Source of the DNA: Bacteroidota bacterium
GTDB lineage: Bacteria; Bacteroidota; Bacteroidia; B-17B0; Aurantibacillaceae
Assembly: GCA_963169355.1 (NCBI GenBank)
Contig: CAUJCR010000047.1
Coordinates: forward strand, 49,112 to 113,111
DNA: 64,000 nucleotides
Direction of reading: 5' to 3'
Positions 1 to 8,477 of the stretch are shown piece by piece. The first letter of the stretch is position 1; every line of letters starts with the position of its first letter. A model generated the notes under the pieces. That model made no database searches. It saw only the letters and a program-made list of their open reading frames with translations, and was not told the DNA's origin. Both the position numbers and the translations under genes were made by a program.

Positions 1-357
1 ACATCTGTAACATATAGTTATTATGAAACTAATTCGTATGCTTACAATGCTTTATATACAGAAAAGAATAAATATAATACATTTCTTCTAGGTGCTAGAG
101 GTACTTATCACTACTTCACCACAGATAAATTAGATTGTTATGCTAGTATTGGATTGGGTTTTAACATCAACACATACTCTTATACAACTAATAACCCAAG
201 AGGCGCTGCTTATAGAACTGCGTCTAATAGATCATTTCTCTATAATAGTTTTACAGCAGGTATAAGATATTACTTTACACCAAATATTGGAGTGTATGCA
301 GAGGCTGGATGGGACGCTTCGGCTCCTTTACAAGGTGGTTTAGCAGTTAAATTTTAA
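1..357 (+). CDS. Outer-membrane beta-barrel protein, C-terminal part
   Basis: The reading frame is open from the first base of the window, so the gene starts upstream and only about 118 C-terminal residues are visible. They show alternating aromatic/polar strands (for example FTAGIRYYFTPNIGVYAEAG) and end in a short strand finishing with phenylalanine (GLAVKF), the usual signature for insertion of outer-membrane barrels by the BAM complex. An internal ATG at 154 falls inside this continuous barrel, so it is not the true start. It lies 27 bases upstream of mreC on the same strand, but no functional link to the rod-shape operon is implied. The exact barrel family cannot be named from the fragment. 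Confidence 0.75.
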   Translation, partial: TSVTYSYYETNSYAYNALYTEKNKYNTFLLGARGTYHYFTTDKLDCYASIGLGFNINTYSYTTNNPRGAAYRTASNRSFLYNSFTAGIRYYFTPNIGVYAEAGWDASAPLQGGLAVKF

Positions 358-384
358 CAGATAATCCCAGTACGTAATTGATAA

Positions 385-1224
385 ATGAGAAACCTTTTAA
401 TCTTTTTAAGCAGAAATAACTTCTTTTTCTTATTTCTATTTCTCGAGATTATTTGTGGATACTTGTTAATTAAAAATAATGGATTTCAGGGTTCTAGTTT
501 ATTAAATTCTTCTAATAAAATCAGCGCAAATATTTATAAAGCTGAGGCAAATGCAAAAGAATACCTTTTACTTAAGGAGGAAAATGAACGCTTAGCCCAA
601 ATGAATACCTTTCTTTTAAACCGAATAAAATTAGGTTATGGAGCTGTACCACTGAAAAATTATACGGTAAAAGATACTTTGTATAGGAAAGAGTATGAAT
701 TTATGAATGGAAAAGTAATAAATAGTAGCGTAAATAGACGAAACAACTATCTAACCCTCAACATTGGTCAAAATCAAGGAATTGATAAAGATATGGGTGT
801 AATAACTAGTAATGGCATCATCGGTGTTATCAAAGATGTGTCTCCCAATTTCTCATCGGCTATGTCAATACTTCATAAAGATGTTAGGATTAATTGTCAA
901 CTCAAAAAAGACGGCACCTACGGTCCTCTAATGTGGGATGGGTTAGATTATCAGTATATGAACCTCACAGATATTCCAACACATTGCAAGCTAAAAAAAG
1001 GAGATACCATTATTACGAGCTCTTTATCTGGCATTTTTCCTGAAGGAATTATCGTAGGTTTTGTTGAAAGCTACGAACAACGCACTAATGAATCTTTTTA
1101 CACAGTAAAAGTAAAATTAAGTGCTGATTTAAAAAAAGTAAATCACGTATCAGTTATTAAATATCATTATAAATCTGAGAGAGATACTCTAGAAACTAAA
1201 TCACAAACCCAAAATGATAAATAA
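385..1224 (+). CDS. mreC: Rod shape-determining protein MreC
   Basis: Periplasmic scaffold of the elongasome that links MreB/MreD to the cell-wall synthases. The 279-residue protein has the family layout: a short cytoplasmic N-terminus, one membrane segment at about residues 8-30, a coiled coil at about 45-82 (KAEANAKEYLLLKEENERLA), and a C-terminal beta domain at about 105-260 with the MreC-type region around NIGQNQGIDKDMGVITSNG. Its last bases overlap mreD by 11 bases, followed by mrdA and rodA, the standard mre operon order in Bacteroidota. The ATG at 385 gives a normal family length. Confidence 0.95.
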   Translation: MRNLLIFLSRNNFFFLFLFLEIICGYLLIKNNGFQGSSLLNSSNKISANIYKAEANAKEYLLLKEENERLAQMNTFLLNRIKLGYGAVPLKNYTVKDTLYRKEYEFMNGKVINSSVNRRNNYLTLNIGQNQGIDKDMGVITSNGIIGVIKDVSPNFSSAMSILHKDVRINCQLKKDGTYGPLMWDGLDYQYMNLTDIPTHCKLKKGDTIITSSLSGIFPEGIIVGFVESYEQRTNESFYTVKVKLSADLKKVNHVSVIKYHYKSERDTLETKSQTQNDK

Positions 1225-1732
1225 TATTCTGAAACATAGTTTACACTTTATCATTTTAATACTCTTGCAAGTATTAATTGTTAGAAATATCTATCTAGGT
1301 TCTTTTATTATCTTATTTCCTTACATCTTATTCATTTTATTTTTACCTATTGAATTACCCAAACACCTTGTACTCCTATTTAGTTTCTTTACAGGAGTGG
1401 TAATAGATTTATTTTATGATACAGCTGGGCTACATGCTGCCACCTGCACACTAATAGGTTATTTAAGACATCTAGTATTAAAATTCTTATCGCCTCGCGA
1501 TGGGTATGAAGATGGCAAAACACTCAACTCTGACAATATGGGAACCGTTTGGTTTATTACTTACTCAGGCATCTTAATTTTTATTCATCACTTATGTTTC
1601 TTTTATTTAGAAATCTTTAGGATTCATGAATTTTTCACTACACTACTTAGAGTGATACTCAGTTCAATTGGAACTTTTGGTTTTGTTTATATATTACAAT
1701 TTTTATTTTTTAAATCTGGTAAGCAATCGTAA
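1214..1732 (+). CDS. mreD: Rod shape-determining protein MreD
   Basis: A small, very hydrophobic membrane protein of 172 residues with about five predicted membrane helices. MreD is the inner-membrane partner of MreC in the rod complex. Sequence similarity in this family is weak; the call rests on length, hydrophobicity, the FFTGVVIDLFYD stretch typical of MreD, and its position between mreC (11-base overlap) and the PBP2 gene (1-base overlap, TAATG). Translational coupling to both neighbours is likely. Confidence 0.9.
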   Translation: MINNILKHSLHFIILILLQVLIVRNIYLGSFIILFPYILFILFLPIELPKHLVLLFSFFTGVVIDLFYDTAGLHAATCTLIGYLRHLVLKFLSPRDGYEDGKTLNSDNMGTVWFITYSGILIFIHHLCFFYLEIFRIHEFFTTLLRVILSSIGTFGFVYILQFLFFKSGKQS

Positions 1733-3591
1733 TGATAACGAGTTCTCATTTATCTGACAGAAAATATGTAATTAGTATTTTTTTCATACTCGTTGTCATC
1801 ATTTATATATGTCGTTTATTTTACTTACAAATAATTGACGAAAAATACAAGTTAGATGCCAGAAACAACACCTTTAGAATTAAAACTGAGTACGCTCTAA
1901 GAGGTTACATTTATGATAGAAATGGGCGATTATTAGTTCAAAACGCCCTCTCTTACGATTTATTAGTTACTCCTAAAATGGTAAAAGATTGTGATACAAT
2001 GGCACTTTGTGAAATACTTCAAATTACCAAAAAAGAGTTTATTAAGAAAATGAGAAAGGCTTGTCAAGCTCCCAATTCTCCTAGAAAAGAAAGTATATTT
2101 GAGAAACAGTTATCCAATAAAACGTACGCAATCTTACAAGAAAAGCTATATCGTTTCAAAGGATTTGATGTACAATCTAGAACTGTCAGAAAATATCCAC
2201 GCCCCGTTGCTGCACACTTATTGGGTTATGTTGGCGAAGTAAATAAAGATAAAGTAGCTCAAGATCCCTACTATGTTGAAGGCGATTATATAGGAAAAAG
2301 TGGAATTGAACGTTCTTATGAAACAGAGTTAAGAGGAAAGAAAGGTAAACAAATTGTGATGGTAGATGTTCATAATAAAACAAAAGGCAGTTATATGAAT
2401 GGATTATACGATACAGCTGCAATTCCTGGAAAGCCTTTATTTAGTAGTATTGATGTTGAATTACAAGAATATGGCGAAAAACTTTTAAGAGGTAAAAAAG
2501 GAGCTATTGTTGCTATTGAGCCATCTACTGGTGAAATTTTATGCCTCATTTCTAGCCCTTCTTACGATCCAAACTTGCTTGTAGGTGGTAGAGAACGTTC
2601 CAGAAATTTCGCTCGACTTTTTTATGATTCTATAAATGTTCCTTTATTTAACAGAGCGCTCCAAGCCATGTACCCTCCTGGTTCTACATTTAAGCTAATT
2701 GATGCGCTCATTGCTCAAAAAGATGGATTAATAGATAGAAGTACTGTATTTCCATGCCATGGTGGTTATCCACCAATGGGAGGAAAACCTAAATGTCATC
2801 CTCATGCCTCTGCCGACCTGCCTGGTTCTATTGCTACATCTTGTAACTCATATTATAGTTATGTGTTTTGTAAAATAGTTGATCAGAAAAATTTCCCAAA
2901 TTTTGTTGACGGTTATAATCATTGGCGTGATGCCGTAAAATCTTTTGGACCTGGCACAAAATTAGGCACCGATTTACCATTTGATAAACCAGGAAATGTA
3001 CCTTCTGTAGAATACTACAATAAAATTTTTGGTAAAAACAGGTGGAGAAGCAACACCATCGTTTCCTTGGGTATAGGACAAGCGGAACTTACCCTAGTAC
3101 CACTTCAAATGGCTAATGTGGTAGCATCAATAGCTAACAAAGGATTTTATTACACCCCACATTGTATAAAAGGTGTTGGAATTGAACGATATTTAGATCC
3201 AAAATTCAAAGAAAAACACTATACTTATGTACAAGGAGAAACTTATTATCAAAATGTACATGACGGTATGCAAAAATGTTTTGATGCAGGAACGGCTACT
3301 GCTTCAAAAATACCAGGCATAGTTGCCTGTGGAAAAACAGGCACCGCCGAAAACCCTCACGGAAAAGACCATGCTGTTTTTTTAGCATTTGCACCAAGAG
3401 ATAAACCCAAAATAGCAATGGTTTGTTTTATTGAAAATGCCGGTTTTGGGGGAACTTGGAGCGCACCTATTGTAAGTTTAATGATAGAAAAATATTTAAC
3501 AGGAAAAGTTACTCGACCCGAAATGGAAAAACGTTTGATGGAAGCAGATTTAATTAATGGAAAAAATTTATTAGGCAAAAGCCATCATTAA
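1732..3591 (+). CDS. mrdA: Penicillin-binding protein 2 (elongasome transpeptidase)
   Basis: DD-transpeptidase that cross-links peptidoglycan during lateral growth, working with RodA. At 619 residues it has an N-terminal membrane anchor (about 12-31), a PBP dimerisation/pedestal region (about 50-220) containing RGYIYDRNG, and a transpeptidase domain from about 250. All three active-site motifs are present: S318-TFK (in PPGSTFK), SCN (in ATSCNSY) and K535-TG (in CGKTGTAENP). It starts at the ATG overlapping the mreD stop and is followed 2 bases later by rodA. Length and domain order match Bacteroidota PBP2. Confidence 0.97.
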   Translation: MITSSHLSDRKYVISIFFILVVIIYICRLFYLQIIDEKYKLDARNNTFRIKTEYALRGYIYDRNGRLLVQNALSYDLLVTPKMVKDCDTMALCEILQITKKEFIKKMRKACQAPNSPRKESIFEKQLSNKTYAILQEKLYRFKGFDVQSRTVRKYPRPVAAHLLGYVGEVNKDKVAQDPYYVEGDYIGKSGIERSYETELRGKKGKQIVMVDVHNKTKGSYMNGLYDTAAIPGKPLFSSIDVELQEYGEKLLRGKKGAIVAIEPSTGEILCLISSPSYDPNLLVGGRERSRNFARLFYDSINVPLFNRALQAMYPPGSTFKLIDALIAQKDGLIDRSTVFPCHGGYPPMGGKPKCHPHASADLPGSIATSCNSYYSYVFCKIVDQKNFPNFVDGYNHWRDAVKSFGPGTKLGTDLPFDKPGNVPSVEYYNKIFGKNRWRSNTIVSLGIGQAELTLVPLQMANVVASIANKGFYYTPHCIKGVGIERYLDPKFKEKHYTYVQGETYYQNVHDGMQKCFDAGTATASKIPGIVACGKTGTAENPHGKDHAVFLAFAPRDKPKIAMVCFIENAGFGGTWSAPIVSLMIEKYLTGKVTRPEMEKRLMEADLINGKNLLGKSHH

Positions 3592-3593
3592 GC

Positions 3594-4898
3594 ATGAGAC
3601 AAAACGAACATAATTTATTTTATGGAGTTGATAAATTAGTCATACTTATATATACCGTATTGGTATTTATGGGATGGCTTAATATTTATGCGGCCGTTTA
3701 TAACGAGGATCACCAAAACATCTTTGATATTTCTCAAAAATATGGTATGCAGCTCGTATGGATAGGTAGCGCATTTTTTATAGCATTTTTTATTTTAATA
3801 ATTGATGCTGGGTTTTATACTGTTTTTGCTTATTTATTTTACTTTGTTGTTTTGCTATTATGTATTCTTGTACCCTATTTAGGTAAAGAAATTAAAGGCA
3901 GTCGCTCGTGGTTTAGAATTGGTTCTTTTGGTATTCAACCGGCTGAGTTTATGAAATTTGCCACTAACCTTGCTTTAGCCAAATATCTAAGTAACGTAAA
4001 TATTGAAGTAGTTAATAGGCAACGTAGCCGCTTGGGAGATTTAATTAAAAATTACAAAAACACATTAATTGCTGTTTTAATATTAGGTTTACCTTTAGTT
4101 ATCATTAAAGTATTACAGGATGAAACAGGATTAGCTATCGTTTTTATTGCCTTTATCATCACGTTATATCGCGAAGGCTTATCAGTAAATTTCCTAATCT
4201 TTGGTTTACTTTCTGTGTTATTATTTGTTTTATCACTCGTCATCGCTTCCAAATCATTAATCATTGCTTTAGCTATTATTGCCGCACTTTCATTTGTATT
4301 TATAAAACGAAATAGAAAAAACTTCCTTATAGTTTCATTTGTTTTTTTAGCTACAAGTGGGGTTGTATTAGGTACAAATTACGTGTATGAACACTTGGCA
4401 CCGCATCAAAAAACGCGTATTGATGTATTGTTAGGAAGAGGTGAAGTTGATTTAAAAAAAGAAGGTTATAATGTCAATCAAGCAAAAATTGCGATTGGTT
4501 CTGGTGGTTTTTGGGGAAAGGGATATTTACAAGGCACTCAAACAAAATATGATTTTGTTCCCGAACAAGACACCGATTTTATTTTTTGTACTGTGGGAGA
4601 AGAATGGGGTTTTGTGGGAAGCAGTGTAGTCATCATCTTGGAATTATTACTTATATTAAGAGTTATTTTTATGGCAGAAAGGCAACGTTCGGCTTTTAGC
4701 CGTATTTATGGTTATGGTGTTGCATCAATATTATTTTTTCATCTAGCTATCAACGTAGGTATGACCATCGGTCTTATGCCTGTTATTGGTATTCCTCTAC
4801 CTTTCTTCAGTTACGGTGGCTCGTCATTATGGTCGTTCACTATCCTACTATTCATTTTTATAAAATTAGACGCCAATCGTTTGTTAATTTTAAGATAA
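3594..4898 (+). CDS. rodA: Rod shape-determining protein RodA (SEDS glycosyltransferase)
   Basis: Integral membrane peptidoglycan polymerase of the SEDS family, the partner of PBP2. The 434 residues carry about ten hydrophobic segments, the SRSWFRIGSFGIQPAE motif typical of FtsW/RodA/SpoVE near residues 102-117, the extracytoplasmic region with FVPEQDTDFIFCTVGEE, and the C-terminal PFFSYGGSS motif near residue 405. It begins 2 bases after mrdA, so the four mre/mrd genes form one operon. Nothing is truncated. Confidence 0.97.
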   Translation: MRQNEHNLFYGVDKLVILIYTVLVFMGWLNIYAAVYNEDHQNIFDISQKYGMQLVWIGSAFFIAFFILIIDAGFYTVFAYLFYFVVLLLCILVPYLGKEIKGSRSWFRIGSFGIQPAEFMKFATNLALAKYLSNVNIEVVNRQRSRLGDLIKNYKNTLIAVLILGLPLVIIKVLQDETGLAIVFIAFIITLYREGLSVNFLIFGLLSVLLFVLSLVIASKSLIIALAIIAALSFVFIKRNRKNFLIVSFVFLATSGVVLGTNYVYEHLAPHQKTRIDVLLGRGEVDLKKEGYNVNQAKIAIGSGGFWGKGYLQGTQTKYDFVPEQDTDFIFCTVGEEWGFVGSSVVIILELLLILRVIFMAERQRSAFSRIYGYGVASILFFHLAINVGMTIGLMPVIGIPLPFFSYGGSSLWSFTILLFIFIKLDANRLLILR

Positions 4899-4917
4899 TA
4901 CATCTATATCCAAAATA

Positions 4918-4940
4918 TTTCGTACATTAGTGTAACGAAA
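4918..4940. promoter_or_regulatory. Imperfect palindrome upstream of the HTH gene (possible operator)
   Basis: TTTCGTACA and TGTAACGAAA face each other with one bulged base, 13 bases before the start of a small helix-turn-helix gene. Such an element close to a regulator's own start suggests autoregulation, but the half-sites are short and the background is AT-rich. This is inference only. Confidence 0.25.
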
Positions 4941-4953
4941 ACTTAATTGTAAA

Positions 4954-5301
4954 ATGAGTTCACTCAAACAAAAAATAGAAGAAATCCTTAAAAGAGAAAA
5001 ATATTCCTTTGCCCAACTAGCTGATTATCTCAATATTTCAGAAAAAAAACTTGAAGAAGGTTTAGAAAACAAAACCCTTGAGCTTAGACACCTAGAAGAA
5101 ATCTCGAAAAATCTAAAAGTTCCATTATATAGTTTCTTTAGAGATGCTAATAGCCAAATTGATTATAGTGAACGACCTCATTTTATTAATAAATTATGGA
5201 CTAATCAGGATTCAGACACACAAAATCTAAGTTCTGAGATTGAGCTATTAAAACAAGTTATTGCTCAAAAGGAGGCCGAGTTAGCAAACAAACTCAAATA
5301 A
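4954..5301 (+). CDS. Small helix-turn-helix protein with C-terminal coiled coil
   Basis: A 115-residue protein. Residues 5-65 resemble an XRE/Cro-type helix-turn-helix (REKYSFAQLADYLNISEKKL is the probable helix pair, then a third helix and VPLYSFFRD). Residues 88-115 form a heptad-rich helix (LSSEIELLKQVIAQKEAELA), suggesting dimerisation. It lies 55 bases after rodA and just before the CNNM gene, and has its own short palindrome upstream. A regulatory role is likely, but the target is unknown. Confidence 0.6.
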   Translation: MSSLKQKIEEILKREKYSFAQLADYLNISEKKLEEGLENKTLELRHLEEISKNLKVPLYSFFRDANSQIDYSERPHFINKLWTNQDSDTQNLSSEIELLKQVIAQKEAELANKLK

Positions 5302-5317
5302 TACCATGCAATATTAC

Positions 5318-5325
5318 TATATTTG
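5318..5325 (+). promoter_or_regulatory. Bacteroidota -7 promoter element (TATATTTG)
   Basis: A perfect match to TAnnTTTG, ending 9 bases before the ATG at 5335. It covers the in-frame TTG at 5323, so that codon is upstream of the expected transcript start and the ATG is the better start for the CNNM protein. Confidence 0.6.
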
Positions 5326-5334
5326 CTTATTATT

Positions 5335-6633
5335 ATGTTAAACGACCTCATTCTTACCCTTGTATTAGTACTCATTAACGGTTTTTTTGTAGCTGCTGAA
5401 TTTGCACTTGTTAAAGTAAGGGTTTCGCAGTTAGATGTAAAGATTCAAAAAGGAAGTAGCCGAGCTAAATTCACCAAAAAATTACTTGATAAACTAGATG
5501 CTTATCTATCGGCCTCTCAATTAGGAATTACATTAGCTTCTTTAGCCCTTGGGGCAATTGGCGAAGAAGTCATCTCAAAAATTGTTATTAATATCTTTGA
5601 AAAATATAACTTAGGCGTAAGTAATCTTACAGTGCACAGCATTTCTTTACCAATAGCATTATCTTTACTTACTTTTTTTCATGTAACAATTGGTGAGCAA
5701 ATTCCTAAAATGATAGGTATAAAATATTCAATGGCCACTGCCCTATTTGTTTCATGGCCTATGAGAATCTTTTATATTATTTTCAGCCCTTTTATTTGGC
5801 TTTTAAACGCTACCTCTAATTTATGTTTACGAATTATTGGAATTAAGCAAGTAGGAGACGAAGAAGTACATACAGAAGAAGAATTAAGAATTATTCTAAC
5901 CGAAAGTGAAGAAAGTGGAGCCATCAAACCAAGTGAAAACGAATTAATTCAAAATGTTTTTGACTTTGATGACCGTATTGTAAAACAAATTATGGTTCCT
6001 CAAAATAGAGTAACAGCAATTGATATTGAAGCATTAAATACAGAAGGGGTTATTAAAAAAATTTCCGACGAAGGTTTTTCACGTTATCCAATTTTTATTG
6101 GCGATATTGATAATATTATTGGCGTGGTGTATGCTAAAGATTTATTTAAAGAAATAATCTCTAAAAAATTCAAAACAATTAAAGAGATCATGCGCCCTGC
6201 ACATTTTATTCCTGAAACCATGAAAATTAACGACTTATTACGTGATTTTCAACGTTTACATATTCAAATTGCTATTGTAACAAATGAGTTTGGCGCAACA
6301 GCCGGAATAGTTACTATGGAGGATATTATTGAGGAATTAGTTGGCGAAATACAAGACGAACATGATGAAGAAAAACCAATTGTAGAAAAGAAAAGTGAAA
6401 CTGAATATATTGTTAATGCTCAAAGTAGCATAAGCGATGTTAATGAATTATTACCAATGTCTTTTCCAGAAGATGAAAAATATGAAACAGTTTCAGGACT
6501 TATAAATTTTATCTGGGGAAGAATTCCTGGCCTAAATGAGAAAAGAAAATACAACGGTTATGAAATAACTATCCTACAACGAAAAAAACAAACCGTTGAA
6601 TCTGTACGCTTAAAAGTTATCGACACAGAATAA
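5335..6633 (+). CDS. CNNM/CorC-type hemolysin-family membrane protein with CBS pair
   Basis: Four-domain membrane protein of about 432 residues: an N-terminal DUF21/CNNM transmembrane domain (about 1-190), a tandem CBS pair (about 205-335, with MVPQNRVTAI and VTNEFGATAGIVTMEDIIEE), and a C-terminal CorC_HlyC domain (about 345-430). Members of this family are implicated in Mg2+/Co2+ efflux or membrane integrity. The name hemolysin is historical, and nothing in the sequence indicates lysis. The start is placed at ATG 5335 because the alternative TTG at 5323 sits inside a -7 promoter element. Confidence 0.9.
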   Translation: MLNDLILTLVLVLINGFFVAAEFALVKVRVSQLDVKIQKGSSRAKFTKKLLDKLDAYLSASQLGITLASLALGAIGEEVISKIVINIFEKYNLGVSNLTVHSISLPIALSLLTFFHVTIGEQIPKMIGIKYSMATALFVSWPMRIFYIIFSPFIWLLNATSNLCLRIIGIKQVGDEEVHTEEELRIILTESEESGAIKPSENELIQNVFDFDDRIVKQIMVPQNRVTAIDIEALNTEGVIKKISDEGFSRYPIFIGDIDNIIGVVYAKDLFKEIISKKFKTIKEIMRPAHFIPETMKINDLLRDFQRLHIQIAIVTNEFGATAGIVTMEDIIEELVGEIQDEHDEEKPIVEKKSETEYIVNAQSSISDVNELLPMSFPEDEKYETVSGLINFIWGRIPGLNEKRKYNGYEITILQRKKQTVESVRLKVIDTE

Positions 6634-6691
6634 TTAACACCTTTATACAGAATTGATACCAATATCCATTTGGAAATATTTACTTATTAAT

Positions 6692-6699
6692 TAATTTTG
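6692..6699 (+). promoter_or_regulatory. Bacteroidota -7 promoter element (TAATTTTG)
   Basis: A perfect TAnnTTTG match in the AT-rich gap after the CNNM gene, 33 bases before the ATG at 6733. It fits a promoter for the following small gene. Confidence 0.5.
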
Positions 6700-6732
6700 T
6701 ATAATAAATTAATTAATTTATCTTAACAATCA

Positions 6733-7119
6733 ATGAATTCATCTAAAGCAAAAATATTTGATGATTTTGAAATTGAACTTATAAATGATTGTTATTATAA
6801 AATTACCCTTCATGACGACTGTATTTTTAGTTACAATGAACTTAATCTATTAATTGAAACCCAAATAGCATGGGGCGAAAAAAAACGCCCCGTGATGATT
6901 ATTTGTGGAGAATACAGCAATACGGATACGGAATTTTTAAAACACTTAGGCAAAAACGTAAATGACCCTTACTCAATAGCCGATGCCTTTGTTTTAAAAT
7001 CTTTATCGCAACGTTTTTTAGCAAAATTTTATTTTAAGTTTGTAAAACCAGAACGGCCAACCGAATTCTTTAAAAAAGAAGAAGATGCCTTGAATTGGTT
7101 ACAACAATTTATCCGTTAA
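6733..7119 (+). CDS. Small STAS/SpoIIAA-like domain protein
   Basis: A 128-residue soluble protein with no signal peptide. The pattern of short strands and helices, the central PVMIICGEYSNTD strand-turn and the closing PERPTEFFKKEEDALNWLQQF helix resemble STAS/SpoIIAA-like proteins common in Bacteroidota. In those proteins the final segment reads roughly 'P-T-x-F-F-x-x-x-E-x-A-x-x-W-L'. No enzymatic residues can be pointed to. It has its own promoter and is followed closely by a barrel gene. Family assignment is from memory of the pattern and is tentative. Confidence 0.5.
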   Translation: MNSSKAKIFDDFEIELINDCYYKITLHDDCIFSYNELNLLIETQIAWGEKKRPVMIICGEYSNTDTEFLKHLGKNVNDPYSIADAFVLKSLSQRFLAKFYFKFVKPERPTEFFKKEEDALNWLQQFIR

Positions 7120-7124
7120 AATTT

Positions 7125-7132
7125 TATCTTTG
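7125..7132 (+). promoter_or_regulatory. Bacteroidota -7 promoter element (TATCTTTG)
   Basis: A perfect TAnnTTTG match directly after the stop of the preceding gene and 18 bases before the TTG at 7151. It overlaps the alternative TTG at 7130, which therefore is unlikely to be translated as a start. Confidence 0.6.
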
Positions 7133-7150
7133 CTTTCTAATTTTTTTACT

Positions 7151-7807
7151 TTGAAGCAATTTATTCTCATATTTCTGAGCATACCATTTTTTTTACAATC
7201 ACAAGAAAATGATAATAGATTTAATTTATTAGTTATGGCTGGCGTTTCACCTGCTCAAATTCATGGTGATTCTTATAGCGGATTTAATAAATTAGGAGGC
7301 ATTGGTGGCATTGGGATTGAAACACAATTTAATCAAAAAACGAGTATGAATGTTGCTTTTCAATTTATACAAAAAGGAGCGCGTAAAAATCAAAACCCGC
7401 AAAAAAACGATTATGCCTTTTATTACCTTAATTTGAATTATCTGGAGGTGCCCATAAATTTTGCTTACACACAAAAAAAAATTATTGTGGACATTGGAGT
7501 ATCTGCTGCTTATTTAATTGATTATTATGAAGGTTCTGATGTAGGTAATTTAACAGGCTTATACCCTTTTAATACATTTGATTATTCTGTTAAAGTAGGT
7601 CTTGGATATAATATAAATCCAAAATGGTTTGTGAATGTAAGAAGTAGTAATTCTTTTATGACTATAAGACCTAACAGAGTTAAGCAAGCTATTTATTATA
7701 ATAATATAATTGCTCGAACATTTAATAAAGGCTACTACAACAACATCTTAGAGATAACATTAGGATATCGAATTAAACCTAAAAAAAGTAAAAGTGAATC
7801 AAAATAA
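7151..7807 (+). CDS. PorT-family outer-membrane beta-barrel protein
   Basis: About 218 residues, starting at TTG 7151 with an ordinary signal peptide (KQFILIFLSIPFFLQSQ, cut after SQ). The body is a small PorT-like/opacity-type barrel: FNLLVMAGVSPAQIHGD, repeated amphipathic strands and a final strand ending ITLGYRIK. It carries a basic C-terminal tail. The longer frame from TTG 7130 would start inside the promoter element. The end overlaps the GTG of ubiX by 14 bases, so the two may be co-transcribed, though no functional link is evident. Confidence 0.75.
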   Translation: MKQFILIFLSIPFFLQSQENDNRFNLLVMAGVSPAQIHGDSYSGFNKLGGIGGIGIETQFNQKTSMNVAFQFIQKGARKNQNPQKNDYAFYYLNLNYLEVPINFAYTQKKIIVDIGVSAAYLIDYYEGSDVGNLTGLYPFNTFDYSVKVGLGYNINPKWFVNVRSSNSFMTIRPNRVKQAIYYNNIIARTFNKGYYNNILEITLGYRIKPKKSKSESK

Positions 7808-8366
7808 ACGTAAAATTATAGTAGCCATTACTGGAGCAAGTGGAAGTATTTATGCCAAAGTTTTACTTGACAAATTATTAAATCTTAGCTCACACATTGA
7901 AACCGTTGGCATTGTAATGAGTGATAATGCTAAAACTGTATGGCAACAAGAATTAGGAAATGAAGATTTTAATAAATACTCTACATTTACTTTTTACGAA
8001 AAACATAATTTTTTTGCACCTTTTGCATCTGGTTCTGCTAAATACGACACAATGATAATTTGCCCATGTAGTATGGGTACCTTAGCTCGCATTGCTGCGG
8101 GTATTAGCAACGATTTAACAACTCGAGCAGCCGATGTTATCTTAAAAGAAAGAAGAAAATTGATATTAATGATACGTGAAACCCCGTATAGTTCCATTCA
8201 TCTTAATAATATGCAAACAATAACACATGCTGGGGGAATTATTTGCCCAGCTTCGCCTTCTTTTTACTCTAATCCAACTAATTTTGAAGAACTTGCTAGT
8301 ACTGTGATTGATAGAGTTTTAGATTTGAGCAACTTGCCCATCCAAACCAAACGCTGGCAACAATAA
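7794..8366 (+). CDS. ubiX: Flavin prenyltransferase UbiX
   Basis: Makes prenylated FMN, the cofactor of UbiD-type decarboxylases. The 190 residues show the family's FMN-binding start ITGASGSIYAKVLL (residues about 12-25), the central CPCSMGTLARIAAGISND motif and KERRKLILMIRETP. A GTG start at 7794 overlaps the upstream barrel gene by 14 bases; the next ATG would delete the glycine-rich loop. No ubiD is in this window. Length matches the family. Confidence 0.93.
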   Translation: MNQNKRKIIVAITGASGSIYAKVLLDKLLNLSSHIETVGIVMSDNAKTVWQQELGNEDFNKYSTFTFYEKHNFFAPFASGSAKYDTMIICPCSMGTLARIAAGISNDLTTRAADVILKERRKLILMIRETPYSSIHLNNMQTITHAGGIICPASPSFYSNPTNFEELASTVIDRVLDLSNLPIQTKRWQQ

Positions 8367-8442
8367 AACTAGCTATATAATTGTTTTTTAACATTTTACA
8401 AACAATTTTTATTTTTTTTGTATCAAATTTAAAAAAAAAAAC

Positions 8443-8450
8443 TAATTTTG
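8443..8450 (+). promoter_or_regulatory. Bacteroidota -7 promoter element (TAATTTTG)
   Basis: A perfect TAnnTTTG match, 27 bases before the ATG of the large secreted protein at 8478, in a strongly AT-rich leader. Confidence 0.55.
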
Positions 8451-8477
8451 GTATATTATTTTTAAATCTAATCTATT

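Noticed and set aside
5323..5334. TTG at 5323 as start of the CNNM gene
   Set aside because: It lies within a perfect -7 promoter element, so it would be upstream of the transcript; ATG 5335 is preferred.
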